A stretch of 64,000 nucleotides of DNA. Source: DATDAH01 sp963792205 (GTDB taxonomy: Bacteria > Actinomycetota > Acidimicrobiia > Acidimicrobiales > DATDAH01). Positions 52,010-60,251 of the stretch are shown here, piece after piece (position 1 is the stretch's first letter; each line of letters opens with the position of its first letter). The stretch lies in contig CAWBVI010000002.1 of the NCBI GenBank assembly GCA_963792205.1, positions 1,178,001 to 1,242,000 of the forward strand. Reading direction: 5' to 3'. A model generated the notes under the pieces. That model ran no database searches. It was not told where the DNA came from and saw only the letters and a list, made by a program, of their open reading frames with translations. Made by a program: the position numbers and the translations under genes.

Positions 52010-52929
52010 CCAGCGGGTTCGCTGACCGGGTCCGGGGCCTCCCGGGCGTCGCGCTGGCGCACGACGTGCCGCTCGGGCCGCTGACGACCTACCGCGTCGG
52101 CGGCCGCGCCGAGCTCTTCGTCGAGCTGTCCGGACCAGAGGAGCTGGCCGCGCTGGCCGCCACCCTGGCCGACGGCGAGCCGGTCCCCGTGCTGGTCGTG
52201 GGCAAGGGCTCGAACCTGCTCGTCCACGACGACGGCTTCGCCGGACTGGCCATCCACCTGGGTGCCGGCTTCGCGAACCTCGACATCGTCGACACGGAGG
52301 TCCGCGCTGGTGGGGCCGTCGCCCTACCGGTCCTGGCTCGCCAGACCGCGGCGGCCGGCCTCACGGGACTCGAGTGGGCGGTCGGCGTGCCGGGGTCAGT
52401 GGGGGGCGGCGTGCGGATGAACGCCGGCGGGCACGGCTCGGACATGGCCGCCAGCCTGGTCCAGGTCCGCGTCGTCGACTTGTGGACCGGCGAAGATGGG
52501 GAGGTGCCCGCCGCGGCCCTGGACCTCGGGTACCGCCACTCGTCGGTGCGGTCCCACCAGGTCGTCGGGCGCGCCGACTTCGCGCTGGAGCGGGGCGATC
52601 CGGCGGCCGGCGAGGCGGAGATCGCCGAGATCGTGGCCTGGCGTCATGAGAACCAACCGGGCGGTCCGAACGCCGGCTCGGTCTTCACCAACCCCGAGGG
52701 GGACTCGGCCGGTCGCCTCATCGAGGTCAGTGGGGCCAAGGGCCTCCGCCACGGGACGGCGATGGTGTCCGACAAGCACGCCAACTTCATCCAGGCCGAC
52801 CGCGGCGGTCGGGCCGAGGACGTCCACGCGCTGATGGTCCTCGTGCGCGACCAGGTCCGGGAGGCCACGGGGGTCACCCTCGTCCCCGAGACCCGGCTGA
52901 TCGGCTTCCCCCCGTGGGAGGACCCGTGA
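52006..52929 (+). CDS. murB: UDP-N-acetylenolpyruvoylglucosamine reductase MurB
   Basis: FAD enzyme making UDP-MurNAc, 307 aa. TTYRVGGRAELF, GKGSNLLVHD, GVPGSVGGGVRMNAG, GYRHSSVR, NAGSVFTNPEGDSAG and SDKHANFI are present; the YRxS and SVFxNP pattern resembles the type IIa forms. GTG overlaps the murC stop and the end overlaps ftsQ, both by 4 bp. Confidence 0.95.
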   Translation: MTSGFADRVRGLPGVALAHDVPLGPLTTYRVGGRAELFVELSGPEELAALAATLADGEPVPVLVVGKGSNLLVHDDGFAGLAIHLGAGFANLDIVDTEVRAGGAVALPVLARQTAAAGLTGLEWAVGVPGSVGGGVRMNAGGHGSDMAASLVQVRVVDLWTGEDGEVPAAALDLGYRHSSVRSHQVVGRADFALERGDPAAGEAEIAEIVAWRHENQPGGPNAGSVFTNPEGDSAGRLIEVSGAKGLRHGTAMVSDKHANFIQADRGGRAEDVHALMVLVRDQVREATGVTLVPETRLIGFPPWEDP

Positions 52930-53699
52930 GCACCGTGGCCGTTGACCCGCGGATCCGGGCCCGACGGATCTCGGTGGCCCGCGACGCCGGTCGTCGCCGG
53001 CTCCGCCGCGTCGTCGCGCTCGGCGCGGTCGTCGGCCTGGGCCTGGTGGGCCTGGCGCTGACCTGGACGCCGCTCCTGGACGTGGAGTCCTTCGCCGTCC
53101 GGGGCGGGGAGCGGACCCCGAGCCGAGCCGTGGTCGCCGCGGCCGACCTCCAGACCGGCGACTCGCTTGTCTGGTTCGACACCGCGGAGGCGGCCCGGGC
53201 CATCCGGGCGCTGCCGTGGGTGGACGAGGCGGTCGTGGAGCGCTCATGGTCCGGCACGGTCACGATCGAGATCACCGAGCGCGTCCCGGCCGCCGTCGTG
53301 GCCCTCGCCGATGGCGGCTGGTTGCTCGCCGATGGGGACGGGCGGGCCTTGGCCGCGGTCGACCCGGCCCCGACCGATCTCGCCCTGGTCGACGGCGTCA
53401 GCGTGAGCGCCGCTCCCGGCGACACCTTGGACGAGCAGGTGCAGGCCTCGCTCGAGGTGGCCGCCGCGATGCCGACTGCCCTCCGGCCGCTCGTCGCCAC
53501 GATCCACGGGACGGGTGCCGATCTGGAGGTCACCCTGCGCAGCGGCGGCGTCGTGGTGCTCGGTGGCACCGATGACGCGGGGCCCAAGCTCGCCGCCGCA
53601 TCCGCCGTGCTGGCCACAGTGGCGCCGGGCTGCGTGGAGCGCTTGGATGTCAGCCTGCCCGCGGCCCCGGCGCTCGTCCGCGTCCCGGTTTGTGGCTGA
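52926..53699 (+). CDS. ftsQ: Cell-division protein FtsQ
   Basis: A 257-aa bitopic protein: basic tail, membrane helix at about 30-50, POTRA domain (LLDVESFAVRGGERT; VVAAADLQTGDSLVWFD; LPWVDEAVVERSWSGTVTIE) and a beta domain. It recruits FtsL/FtsB to the septum. GTG overlaps the murB stop; ftsZ follows after 15 nt. Confidence 0.93.
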   Translation: MSTVAVDPRIRARRISVARDAGRRRLRRVVALGAVVGLGLVGLALTWTPLLDVESFAVRGGERTPSRAVVAAADLQTGDSLVWFDTAEAARAIRALPWVDEAVVERSWSGTVTIEITERVPAAVVALADGGWLLADGDGRALAAVDPAPTDLALVDGVSVSAAPGDTLDEQVQASLEVAAAMPTALRPLVATIHGTGADLEVTLRSGGVVVLGGTDDAGPKLAAASAVLATVAPGCVERLDVSLPAAPALVRVPVCG

Positions 53700-53714
53700 T
53701 CAGAGGAGGATCCC

Positions 53715-54920
53715 ATGAGCACCCACGGAGGCATGTTCGACGGGGGAGGGTCGGATCGCCCTAGCATCACGGGGTCGTCCGGCCCGTCCGAGGCGCCGGA
53801 GGTGGAGGACTCCATGATCGGCAACCCGCAGAACTACCTGGCCGTCATCAAGGTCGTCGGCATCGGCGGGGGTGGCGTCAACGCCGTCAACCGCATGATC
53901 GACGCCGGCCTCAAGGGGGTCGACTTCGTCGCGGTCAACACCGACGCCCAGGCGCTCTTGATGAGCGACGCCGAGGTGAAGCTCGACATCGGCCGGGACC
54001 TGACCCGTGGGCTCGGCGCGGGGAGCGACCCCGACGTCGGCCGCGAGGCCGCGGAGTCGCACCGGGCCGAGATCGAAGAGGCCATCGCCGGCTCCGACAT
54101 GGTGTTCCTCACCGCGGGCAAGGGCGGCGGCACCGGCACCGGGGCGGCGCCGATCATCGCCGAGATCGCCCGCGCCGCGGGGGCGCTGACGATCGCCGTG
54201 GTCACCCGGCCGTTCAGCTTCGAGGGCCGCCGGCGCACCGTGCAGGCCGAGCAGGGCATCCAACGGCTGAAGGAAGCCGTGGACACCCAGATCGTGATCC
54301 CCAACGACCGGCTGATCACCGTGTCGGACGAGAACACGTCGATGCTCAACGCCTTCAAGATGGCCGACGAGATCCTCCTGCAGGGGGTCCAGGGCATCAC
54401 CGACCTCATCACGACGCCCGGCCTGATCAACACCGACTTCGCCGACATCAAGACCGTCATGGCCAACGCCGGTTCGGCCCTCATGGGGATCGGCTACGCC
54501 TCGGGCGAGGGGCGGTCGCTCACCGCGGCGCGCAACGCCATCTCCAGCCCGATGCTCGAGGCGTCCATCGAGGGGGCACGGGGGGTCATCCTGAACGTCT
54601 CCGGCGGCAGCGACCTCGGCCTGCTCGAGGTGAACGAGGCGGCCGAGATCATCCACGGCGTGTGCCACCCGGACGCCAACATCATCTTCGGTGCGGTGAT
54701 CGACGACGACCTCGGCGACGAGGTCCGCGTGACGGTGATCGCGGCCGGCTTCGACCGCTGGGACGGCGACCGCCGCACCCGGGAGGACGGCGAGCCCGAC
54801 CTCAGCTTCCTACACAGCGGGGAGGACGAGGAGGCCCCCGACCTCTTCGGCGGGGACGATGACGACGACGACCTCGGTCTCGGCGGCGACGACTTCGACG
54901 TCCCGTCGTTCCTCAAGTAA
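53715..54920 (+). CDS. ftsZ: Cell-division GTPase FtsZ
   Basis: Tubulin-like GTPase forming the Z ring, 401 aa. GTP loop GGGTGTG is at 137-143. The C-terminal peptide DFDVPSFLK ends the protein and would bind SepF. About 38 Gly/Ser/acidic residues precede the usual start NYLAVIKVVGIGGGG. Both ATG 53715 (after GAGGAGG) and ATG 53811 (after GGTGGAGG) have good ribosome sites; the second would give the normal 369-aa form. A run of six Asp lies in the linker. Confidence 0.96.
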   Translation: MSTHGGMFDGGGSDRPSITGSSGPSEAPEVEDSMIGNPQNYLAVIKVVGIGGGGVNAVNRMIDAGLKGVDFVAVNTDAQALLMSDAEVKLDIGRDLTRGLGAGSDPDVGREAAESHRAEIEEAIAGSDMVFLTAGKGGGTGTGAAPIIAEIARAAGALTIAVVTRPFSFEGRRRTVQAEQGIQRLKEAVDTQIVIPNDRLITVSDENTSMLNAFKMADEILLQGVQGITDLITTPGLINTDFADIKTVMANAGSALMGIGYASGEGRSLTAARNAISSPMLEASIEGARGVILNVSGGSDLGLLEVNEAAEIIHGVCHPDANIIFGAVIDDDLGDEVRVTVIAAGFDRWDGDRRTREDGEPDLSFLHSGEDEEAPDLFGGDDDDDDLGLGGDDFDVPSFLK

Positions 54921-55609
54921 TCCACGCCGTCCCCGACCTCCTCCTGGCCGACGGGCGCACGGCCCGACTCCGGTTCACCGGGCCCGCCGACGGCGATCTG
55001 CGCGTCGCCGGGCCCCCTGACGAGCTGGCGGCCCGGCGTCGGGCCATCGTCGAGCTCCCGTGGACGTGGCTGCGGCAGGTTCACGGGGCCGACGTGGTCT
55101 CGGTGCGGGCACCGGGTGCTGCCGCGGGGGTGCCGGCCGACGCCGCGGTGACGACGGTCTCGGGCGCGGTCCTCGCCGTGCACACCGCGGACTGCGTGCC
55201 GGTGGTGCTGGTGGCGGACGGTGGGGGGGTGGGCGTCGCCCACGCCGGCTGGCGCGGCCTGGTGGCCGGCGTGGTGCCCGCTGCGGTGGACGCCCTGCGG
55301 GCCGAGGCCGGCGACCGGGTGCGGGCCTGGGTGGGCCCCCGGATCGGCCCCGAGTGCTACGAGTTCGGCGCGGACGACCTGGCTCAGGTGGTCGACGTGC
55401 TCGGCCCCGAGGTGGTGGGGGAGACGAGCGCCGGCCGCCCCGCCCTCGATCTCGGGGCGGCGACGAGGGTGGCGTTGGCTCGGGCCGGGGTGGGCGAGGT
55501 CGTGCTGGTCGGCGACTGCACCGCCTGCGGGCCGGCGGCGTTCTCCCACCGGGCCCGGGGCGACCGCGGCCGCCAGGCCGCCCTGGCCTGGATCGAGGAG
55601 CCGCCGTGA
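54920..55609 (+). CDS. pgeF: Purine nucleoside phosphorylase/laccase-domain protein PgeF (YfiH)
   Basis: DUF152 family protein of up to 229 aa, which corrects peptidoglycan precursors or acts on purine nucleosides. Zinc/active-site motifs HTADCVPV and HAGWRG are intact, as are QVHGADVV and GPRIGPECYEFG. Codons upstream of the first ATG/GTG (55094) clearly code for family sequence. The frame opens at 54920, where ATC overlaps the ftsZ TAA (TAATC); the first NTG after it is CTG at 54944. The start is therefore unsure. Confidence 0.85.
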   Translation: MHAVPDLLLADGRTARLRFTGPADGDLRVAGPPDELAARRRAIVELPWTWLRQVHGADVVSVRAPGAAAGVPADAAVTTVSGAVLAVHTADCVPVVLVADGGGVGVAHAGWRGLVAGVVPAAVDALRAEAGDRVRAWVGPRIGPECYEFGADDLAQVVDVLGPEVVGETSAGRPALDLGAATRVALARAGVGEVVLVGDCTACGPAAFSHRARGDRGRQAALAWIEEPP

Positions 55610-55680
55610 GCAGGGACACGCAGCGAGCGCCAGTCCCCGCAGAAGCGGTCCTGCTGAAGCGAGCGGAGCTGGACCAATGA
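55606..55680 (+). CDS. Possible 24-codon linker ORF between pgeF and yggS
   Basis: GTG at 55606 overlaps the pgeF stop (GTGA), and the frame ends at TGA 55678-55680, overlapping the yggS ATG (ATGA). The peptide (VSRDTQRAPVPAEAVLLKRA then ELDQ) matches nothing known to me. It may exist only to couple translation across the 67-nt gap. Confidence 0.3.
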   Translation: MSRDTQRAPVPAEAVLLKRAELDQ

Positions 55681-56330
55681 GCATCGATCCCGACGCCGTG
55701 CGCCGCGGGCTGGATCGGGTGCGCGACCGCATCGCCGGCGCGGGCGGGGACCCCGAGGCGGTGACCATCGTCGCCGTGACCAAGGGCTTCGGTCCCGAGG
55801 CGGTGACGGCTGCCGTCGCCGCGGGGGCCGAGCACCTGGGGGAGAACTACGCCCAGGAGCTCGTGGCCAAGGCCGAGAGGGCCGGGGAGGGCGTGCAGTG
55901 GCACTTCATCGGGGGCCTCCAGCGCAACAAGGTCCGCGGCCTGGCACCGCTCGTGGACCTCTGGGAGACCGTCGACCGCGCCCCGCTGGGCGCCGAGATC
56001 GCCCGCCGGGCCCCGGGGGCGGCCGTCCTGGTCCAGGTGAACATCTCCGAGGAGGCGACCAAGGGGGGTTGCCGGCCGGAGGCGGCCCCCGACCTGGTGG
56101 CCGAGCTGCGCGAGCTCGGCCTCGAAGTACGGGGAGTGATGGGGATCGCCGCGCCGGGTGACCAGGAGCGGGCCCGCCGCCAGTTCGGCGCCTTGGCCGA
56201 CCTGAGCACCGCCCTGGACCTGGCCGAACGTTCGATGGGGATGTCCGAGGACCTCGAGGTCGCTGTCGCGCAGGGTGCCACCATCGTGCGGGTGGGGACC
56301 GCCCTGTTCGGATCCCGTCCGCCGCGTTGA
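55677..56330 (+). CDS. PLP homeostasis protein YggS
   Basis: A 217-aa PLP-binding TIM-barrel protein without known catalysis. VAVTKGFGPEAV holds the PLP lysine; GENYAQEL, WHFIGGLQRNKV, VNISEEATKGG and MGMSEDLEVAV follow. As in mycobacteria it lies between pgeF and sepF. ATG at 55677. Confidence 0.94.
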   Translation: MSIDPDAVRRGLDRVRDRIAGAGGDPEAVTIVAVTKGFGPEAVTAAVAAGAEHLGENYAQELVAKAERAGEGVQWHFIGGLQRNKVRGLAPLVDLWETVDRAPLGAEIARRAPGAAVLVQVNISEEATKGGCRPEAAPDLVAELRELGLEVRGVMGIAAPGDQERARRQFGALADLSTALDLAERSMGMSEDLEVAVAQGATIVRVGTALFGSRPPR

Positions 56331-56359
56331 CCGCCCGACGTGCGACACTGGACGGCGCT

Positions 56360-56926
56360 ATGTCATCGCCGTTCCGCAAGGCCATGCTCTACCTGGGCCT
56401 CGGGCCCGACGAGGAGTACGACGAGTACGGCTACGAAGAGTCCCCCGTGCTCGAGCCGCGACCGGCGTCCCGTTCGTCCTCGCCCGACTCGAACCCGGGC
56501 GAACCACCGGTCCACGTCGTGCCCAAGCCGGAGGTGGCTGTACCCGTGAAGAAGGACGAACCTGCGATCTCGGCCCTGCGTCCCGTCCCGGTGTCGGGTG
56601 GGGGTGGCGGCGAGGTCGAGCTCGGGGCGGTCCGCCCGATCCCCGTCTCCGCGGCCAAGCCCCAGGTGGTGATCCCGGCCGACTTCAACGACGCCCAGCA
56701 GCTCGGCGACCGCTTCAAGGCGAGCCAGCCAGTCATCATCAACCTGCAGGGGGCCGACCTGGACCTCGCCCGGCGGGTGATCGACTTCGCCAGCGGCCTC
56801 TGCTACGGCCTGGGCGGGCAGATGGAGCGGGTGGCGAGCCAGGTGTACCTCCTCACCCCGAACGACGTGGAGGTGTCCGACGAGGACCGGCGCCGGATCA
56901 CCGAGCGCGGCCTCGGCCGGCGCTGA
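56360..56926 (+). CDS. sepF: Cell-division protein SepF
   Basis: Z-ring membrane anchor used where FtsA is absent, 188 aa. It has an amphipathic N-terminus (SPFRKAMLYLGLG), an acidic Tyr/Glu and Pro-rich linker, and the SepF core (FNDAQQLGDRFKASQPVIIN, LDLARRVIDFASGLCYGLGG). ATG at 56360. No ftsA is in the window, so SepF should be the main FtsZ anchor. Confidence 0.94.
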   Translation: MSSPFRKAMLYLGLGPDEEYDEYGYEESPVLEPRPASRSSSPDSNPGEPPVHVVPKPEVAVPVKKDEPAISALRPVPVSGGGGGEVELGAVRPIPVSAAKPQVVIPADFNDAQQLGDRFKASQPVIINLQGADLDLARRVIDFASGLCYGLGGQMERVASQVYLLTPNDVEVSDEDRRRITERGLGRR

Positions 56927-56938
56927 GCGCCGCCCCGA

Positions 56939-57193
56939 GTGGGCCTCATCTGCGGGCTGGGGCTCGCCTACTTCCTGGTCGTGCTCCTGCGGGTCGTCCT
57001 GTCCTGGTTCCCGATGTCCCCGGACGGCTTCGGCGCCCAGATCTACGGCCTGACGGTGACGCTCACCGAGCCCCTGCTCGGCCCCCTCCGTCGGGCCCTC
57101 CCCGTCCTGCGGATCGGCACCATGGGGCTCGATCTCTCGCCCATCGTCCTGATCTTCGGGTTGCAGATCCTGCTGAGCCTCATCGGCTGCTGA
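56939..57193 (+). CDS. YggT-family membrane protein
   Basis: An 84-aa protein with two transmembrane helices (3-22 and about 66-83), and between them SWFPMSPDG and TEPLLGPLRRALP, characteristic of YggT. Function unclear; often beside sepF and divIVA. GTG at 56939, 12 nt after sepF. Confidence 0.9.
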   Translation: MGLICGLGLAYFLVVLLRVVLSWFPMSPDGFGAQIYGLTVTLTEPLLGPLRRALPVLRIGTMGLDLSPIVLIFGLQILLSLIGC

Positions 57194-57236
57194 GGTCCTC
57201 ATCGGTTCTGGGGAGGCGAGGACTACGCTCGTCGCC

Positions 57237-58370
57237 ATGGAGCTGACCCCCGACGGCGTCCGCGGCATCGAGTTCAGGAAGAAGGGGCGGGGCTACGACG
57301 CCGACGACGTGGACGCCTTCCGCCAGAACGTCGAGAGCTGGGTCGGGGAGATGCAGGCTCGGCTCCGGGAGGCCACGAGCAAGCTCGACCAGGCCGAGAC
57401 CCGGGCCCGTGAGGCCGAGGAACGGACCCGGACCAACGTCGAGAGCGACGAGACGATCCAGCGCACCCTGCTCCTGGCGCAGCGGACCGCCGACGCCGCC
57501 GTCAAGGAGGCCGAGGAGACGGCCGCGCGCCGGGTCGCCGACGCCGAAGCCGAGGCGGACCGCCTGCTCAACGAGGCCCGGACCCACAAGGACCGCGCCA
57601 TCGCCGACGCGGAGGCCGACGTCCAGCAGGCCATCGACGCCAAGCGGGCCGAGCTGCTGGACGAGCTCCACAGCCTCGAGCGGACCCGTGACGCGGTGGC
57701 CAACGACGTCGCCCTCCTCGAGGTGCACCTCGAGGGGGAGCGGGCCCGGTTGGGCGACGCCCGCGACCAGCTCTCGCGGCTGCTGGACGACCCGGGCGCC
57801 CTTTCCCCGGCCGCGGCGCCGACGCTGTCCGAGGTCGAGGTGCCCGCCGACGATCCGTTCGCGACCGACACCTTCGGCATCGAGGACGAGGTGGACGAGC
57901 CCGACGGAGAGCCCGCCGACGCGCCGGCCGACGACGAAGCGGATGCGTTCGCCGATCCCTGGGTGGCGGAGGCTCCCGTGGCGGCCGACCACGCCGAGGG
58001 TGAGGCCTGGGCCCTCGGTGGGCCGTCCGAAGCGGCGCCGGCCGACGACCGGTCGTCGGCCTGGGACACGTCCGAGGACGCCGGGAGCGAGCTGCCCCCT
58101 CCTCCCCCTCCGCCCCCTCCTCCGCCGCCGGACCTCGAGGTGGACGAACGGGCGTGGGCCGACGCCCCTCCGCCGCCGCCTCCGCCGCCGGACTTCGACG
58201 CGCCCGAGGACGAGGGCACCTCGAGCGCCAGCTTCGGTGGCCTCTCTGGACCCGCCGTGCCCGACCTGGCGGACGTGGACGAGGCCGACAACCCGTGGCT
58301 GGCGGAGCTGGCAGACGAGGAGGCGGGGGCCGACGACGGCGATCGGTCGAGGTTCGGCCGTCGCCGCTGA
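57237..58370 (+). CDS. DivIVA/Wag31-like polar growth protein with polyproline tracts
   Basis: A 377-aa coiled-coil protein. The DivIVA membrane-binding head is at 1-45 (LTPDGVRGIEFRKKGRGYDADDVDAFRQ in parts: ELTPDGVRGIEF, GYDADDVDAFRQNVE), with long coiled coils to about 190. The rest is an acidic, disordered tail holding 12 prolines at 287-298 and 8 at 311-318. It should mark curved poles and septa. TACGCT ends 7 nt before the ATG, so there is an internal leaderless promoter. The stop overlaps a CTG used by lspA. Confidence 0.9.
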   Translation: MELTPDGVRGIEFRKKGRGYDADDVDAFRQNVESWVGEMQARLREATSKLDQAETRAREAEERTRTNVESDETIQRTLLLAQRTADAAVKEAEETAARRVADAEAEADRLLNEARTHKDRAIADAEADVQQAIDAKRAELLDELHSLERTRDAVANDVALLEVHLEGERARLGDARDQLSRLLDDPGALSPAAAPTLSEVEVPADDPFATDTFGIEDEVDEPDGEPADAPADDEADAFADPWVAEAPVAADHAEGEAWALGGPSEAAPADDRSSAWDTSEDAGSELPPPPPPPPPPPPDLEVDERAWADAPPPPPPPPDFDAPEDEGTSSASFGGLSGPAVPDLADVDEADNPWLAELADEEAGADDGDRSRFGRRR

Positions 58371-58894
58371 GCGCCTCGCCCCGCCGACTCCGCCTCGTCC
58401 TGCCGATCGCGCTGGGCGTCGTCGTTGCCGACCAGCTAGCCAAGACGTGGGCGCTGCGGGCGCTGGACGACGGGTCGATCGACCTCGTCTGGACCCTGCG
58501 CCTGAACCTCGTCTTCAACACCGGGGCCGCGTTCAGCCAGGGTGAGGGCCTCGGCCCGATCATCGGGGTGCTCGCCGGAGCCGTCGCGCTGGCGCTGTTG
58601 TGGTCAGGGCGCACGGTGCCCACGCGGCTGGGTGCCGTGGCGGTGGGCCTCGTCCTGGGAGGGGCCGCCGGCAACCTCGTCGATCGGGCCTTGCGGGCCG
58701 GCGACGGCTTCCTGGGCGGCGCCGTCGTCGACTTCATCGACCTGCAGTGGTACCCGGTCTTCAACATCGCCGACATCGCCGTCGTGGGTGGTGCGCTGCT
58801 GCTGCTCGTCGCCACCGCGGTGGCGGGCGAGCCGTCCACCGAGCCCGAGGTGGGGGAGCGGGTGAGCGTCGAGGAGCGTTCCGACGGCGCCTGA
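58367..58894 (+). CDS. lspA: Signal peptidase II (lipoprotein)
   Basis: Membrane aspartyl protease that cleaves prolipoproteins, 175 aa with four helices. Conserved blocks VVVADQLAKTWAL, NLVFNTGAAFS, GGAAGNLVDR and VVDFIDLQWYPVFNIADIAV hold the catalytic aspartates. No ATG/GTG/TTG precedes the first helix in frame; CTG at 58367 overlapping the divIVA stop (CTGA) is the only fitting start and copies the NTGA overlap seen at many junctions here. Confidence 0.92.
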   Translation: MSASPRRLRLVLPIALGVVVADQLAKTWALRALDDGSIDLVWTLRLNLVFNTGAAFSQGEGLGPIIGVLAGAVALALLWSGRTVPTRLGAVAVGLVLGGAAGNLVDRALRAGDGFLGGAVVDFIDLQWYPVFNIADIAVVGGALLLLVATAVAGEPSTEPEVGERVSVEERSDGA

Positions 58895-58913
58895 GCAGCG
58901 GCTCGACCGGCGG

Positions 58914-59777
58914 GTGGCCGCCGAGGCCGGATGCGGCCGGGCCGCGGCGCAGGAGCTGGTGCTCGCCGGTGCGGTCACCGTCGGCGGGCGGGTCGAGCGT
59001 CGCCCCGCGACCCGGGTGGCCGATGACGTGGAGGTCACGGTCGACCACGAGCCCCCCGAGGTCCACGGTCCGCACGGCGACCCCGAGGTCGTGGTCCCGC
59101 TGGTGTACGAGGACGAGCACGTATTCGTCGTCGACAAGCCCGCGGGGCTGGTGATCCATCCGGGCCGGGGCGCCGACTCGGGCACGCTCGTCCACGGCCT
59201 CCTCGCCATCGACCCCGGCCTCGTCGGTGTCGGTCCGGACCCCGACCGGCCGGGCATCGTCCACCGCCTCGACCGTGGCACGTCCGGCCTCATGGTGGTC
59301 GCCCGCACCCCGGCGGCCCACGACGTCCTGCGGGCGGCCATCGCCGCCCACGACGTCGAGCGGGAGTACGCCGCCCTGGTCGAGGGCACGGTGGCCGAGG
59401 CCACGGGCCGCATCGAAGCGCCCCTCGGGCGTTCGCCCCGGCGCCCGACCCTGCGGGCGGTCGTACCGGACGGCAAGCCGGCCGCCACCGACTACGAGGT
59501 CGAGGCCCGCTACACCGAACCGGTGGCGGTCAGCCTGCTGGCCTGCCGGCTCGAGACCGGTCGGACCCACCAGATCCGCGTCCACCTCGCCGCCATCGAG
59601 CACCCCGTGGTCGGTGACGAGGCCTACGGCGCCCGATCGGACCTCCCGCTCGGGCGCCCCTTCCTGCACGCCCGCCGCCTCGCCTTCACGCACCCGGTGA
59701 CGGGCGAGGCCTGCACGTTCACGTCGCCGTTGCCCGAGGACCTCGTCGCCGTGCTCGACCTGCTCGGCCCGGCCTGA
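58914..59777 (+). CDS. Ribosomal large-subunit pseudouridine synthase, RluD type
   Basis: Pseudouridine synthase for 23S rRNA, at least 287 aa. The catalytic Asp is in HRLDRGTSGLM, with VVDKPAGLVIHPG before and RTHQIRVHLA, HPVVGDEAYG after. An S4 RNA-binding domain is at the N-terminus, but its first conserved residues (QRLDRR) lie upstream of the first start, GTG 58914, with no NTG codon before a stop at 58863. So a rare start codon is possible. Confidence 0.9.
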   Translation: MAAEAGCGRAAAQELVLAGAVTVGGRVERRPATRVADDVEVTVDHEPPEVHGPHGDPEVVVPLVYEDEHVFVVDKPAGLVIHPGRGADSGTLVHGLLAIDPGLVGVGPDPDRPGIVHRLDRGTSGLMVVARTPAAHDVLRAAIAAHDVEREYAALVEGTVAEATGRIEAPLGRSPRRPTLRAVVPDGKPAATDYEVEARYTEPVAVSLLACRLETGRTHQIRVHLAAIEHPVVGDEAYGARSDLPLGRPFLHARRLAFTHPVTGEACTFTSPLPEDLVAVLDLLGPA

Positions 59778-59790
59778 CCCGGGTCAGGCC
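59771..59790. terminator. Perfect 20-bp palindrome between convergent genes
   Basis: GGCCTGACCCGGGTCAGGCC reads the same on both strands and holds the stop codons of rluD and the Rrf2 gene. Folded as 8-bp stem with 4-nt loop it would serve both directions; no U-run is present. Confidence 0.65.
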
Positions 59791-60224
59791 TCGGGCCAGG
59801 GGCGTTCGCCGCGGGCCATGGCGGCGATGTCCGCCAGGGTGAGCGAGTCGAGGTGGTGGCGGAGGATGGCGCCCACGTCCTGCCACACGGCGAGGAGGAC
59901 GCACTGGCCCTCGTGGTCGCAGGCCCCGTCCTGGTGGGGCTGGCCGAAGTCGCCGGCGGCGATCGGACCGTCAACCGCGCTGACGATCGCCCCCAGCGTG
60001 ATCTCCGCAGGAGGCTTGGCCAGCACGTACCCACCGCCGACCCCCCGCTTCGAGCGGACCAGGCCGGCACCCTTGAGGGCGAGGAGGATCTGCTCGAGGT
60101 AGGGCTGGGGGAGCGCCGTGCGCTCGGCGATGTCGCGGACCGACGTGGGACCGGCCTCGTCCTGGTGCAGGGTGAGCGAGAGCAACGCCCGGCTGGCGTA
60201 GTCGCCCCGCGTCGACACCTTCAC
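59784..60224 (-). CDS. Rrf2-family transcriptional regulator
   Basis: A 146-aa winged-helix regulator. The family start KVSTRGDYASRALLSL and the helix-turn-helix (TSVRDIAERTALPQPYLEQIL), then RGVGGGYVLAKP, are clear. The cluster-binding region has only two cysteines in CDHEGQC (C-x5-C), not the three of IscR; a His or Asp ligand may complete a cluster. GTG at 60224 is preferred to ATG at 60233: TACGAT ends 7 nt before it and the ATG overlaps that hexamer. Confidence 0.92.
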   Translation of the reverse strand: MKVSTRGDYASRALLSLTLHQDEAGPTSVRDIAERTALPQPYLEQILLALKGAGLVRSKRGVGGGYVLAKPPAEITLGAIVSAVDGPIAAGDFGQPHQDGACDHEGQCVLLAVWQDVGAILRHHLDSLTLADIAAMARGERPWPEA

Positions 60225-60251
60225 GGGCCGCATCGTAGGGGGACACCCGGC

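Noticed and set aside
60231..60233. ATG at 60233 as start of the Rrf2 gene
   Set aside because: It overlaps the TACGAT hexamer and adds three residues before the conserved KVSTRGDY start; GTG 60224 fits both.
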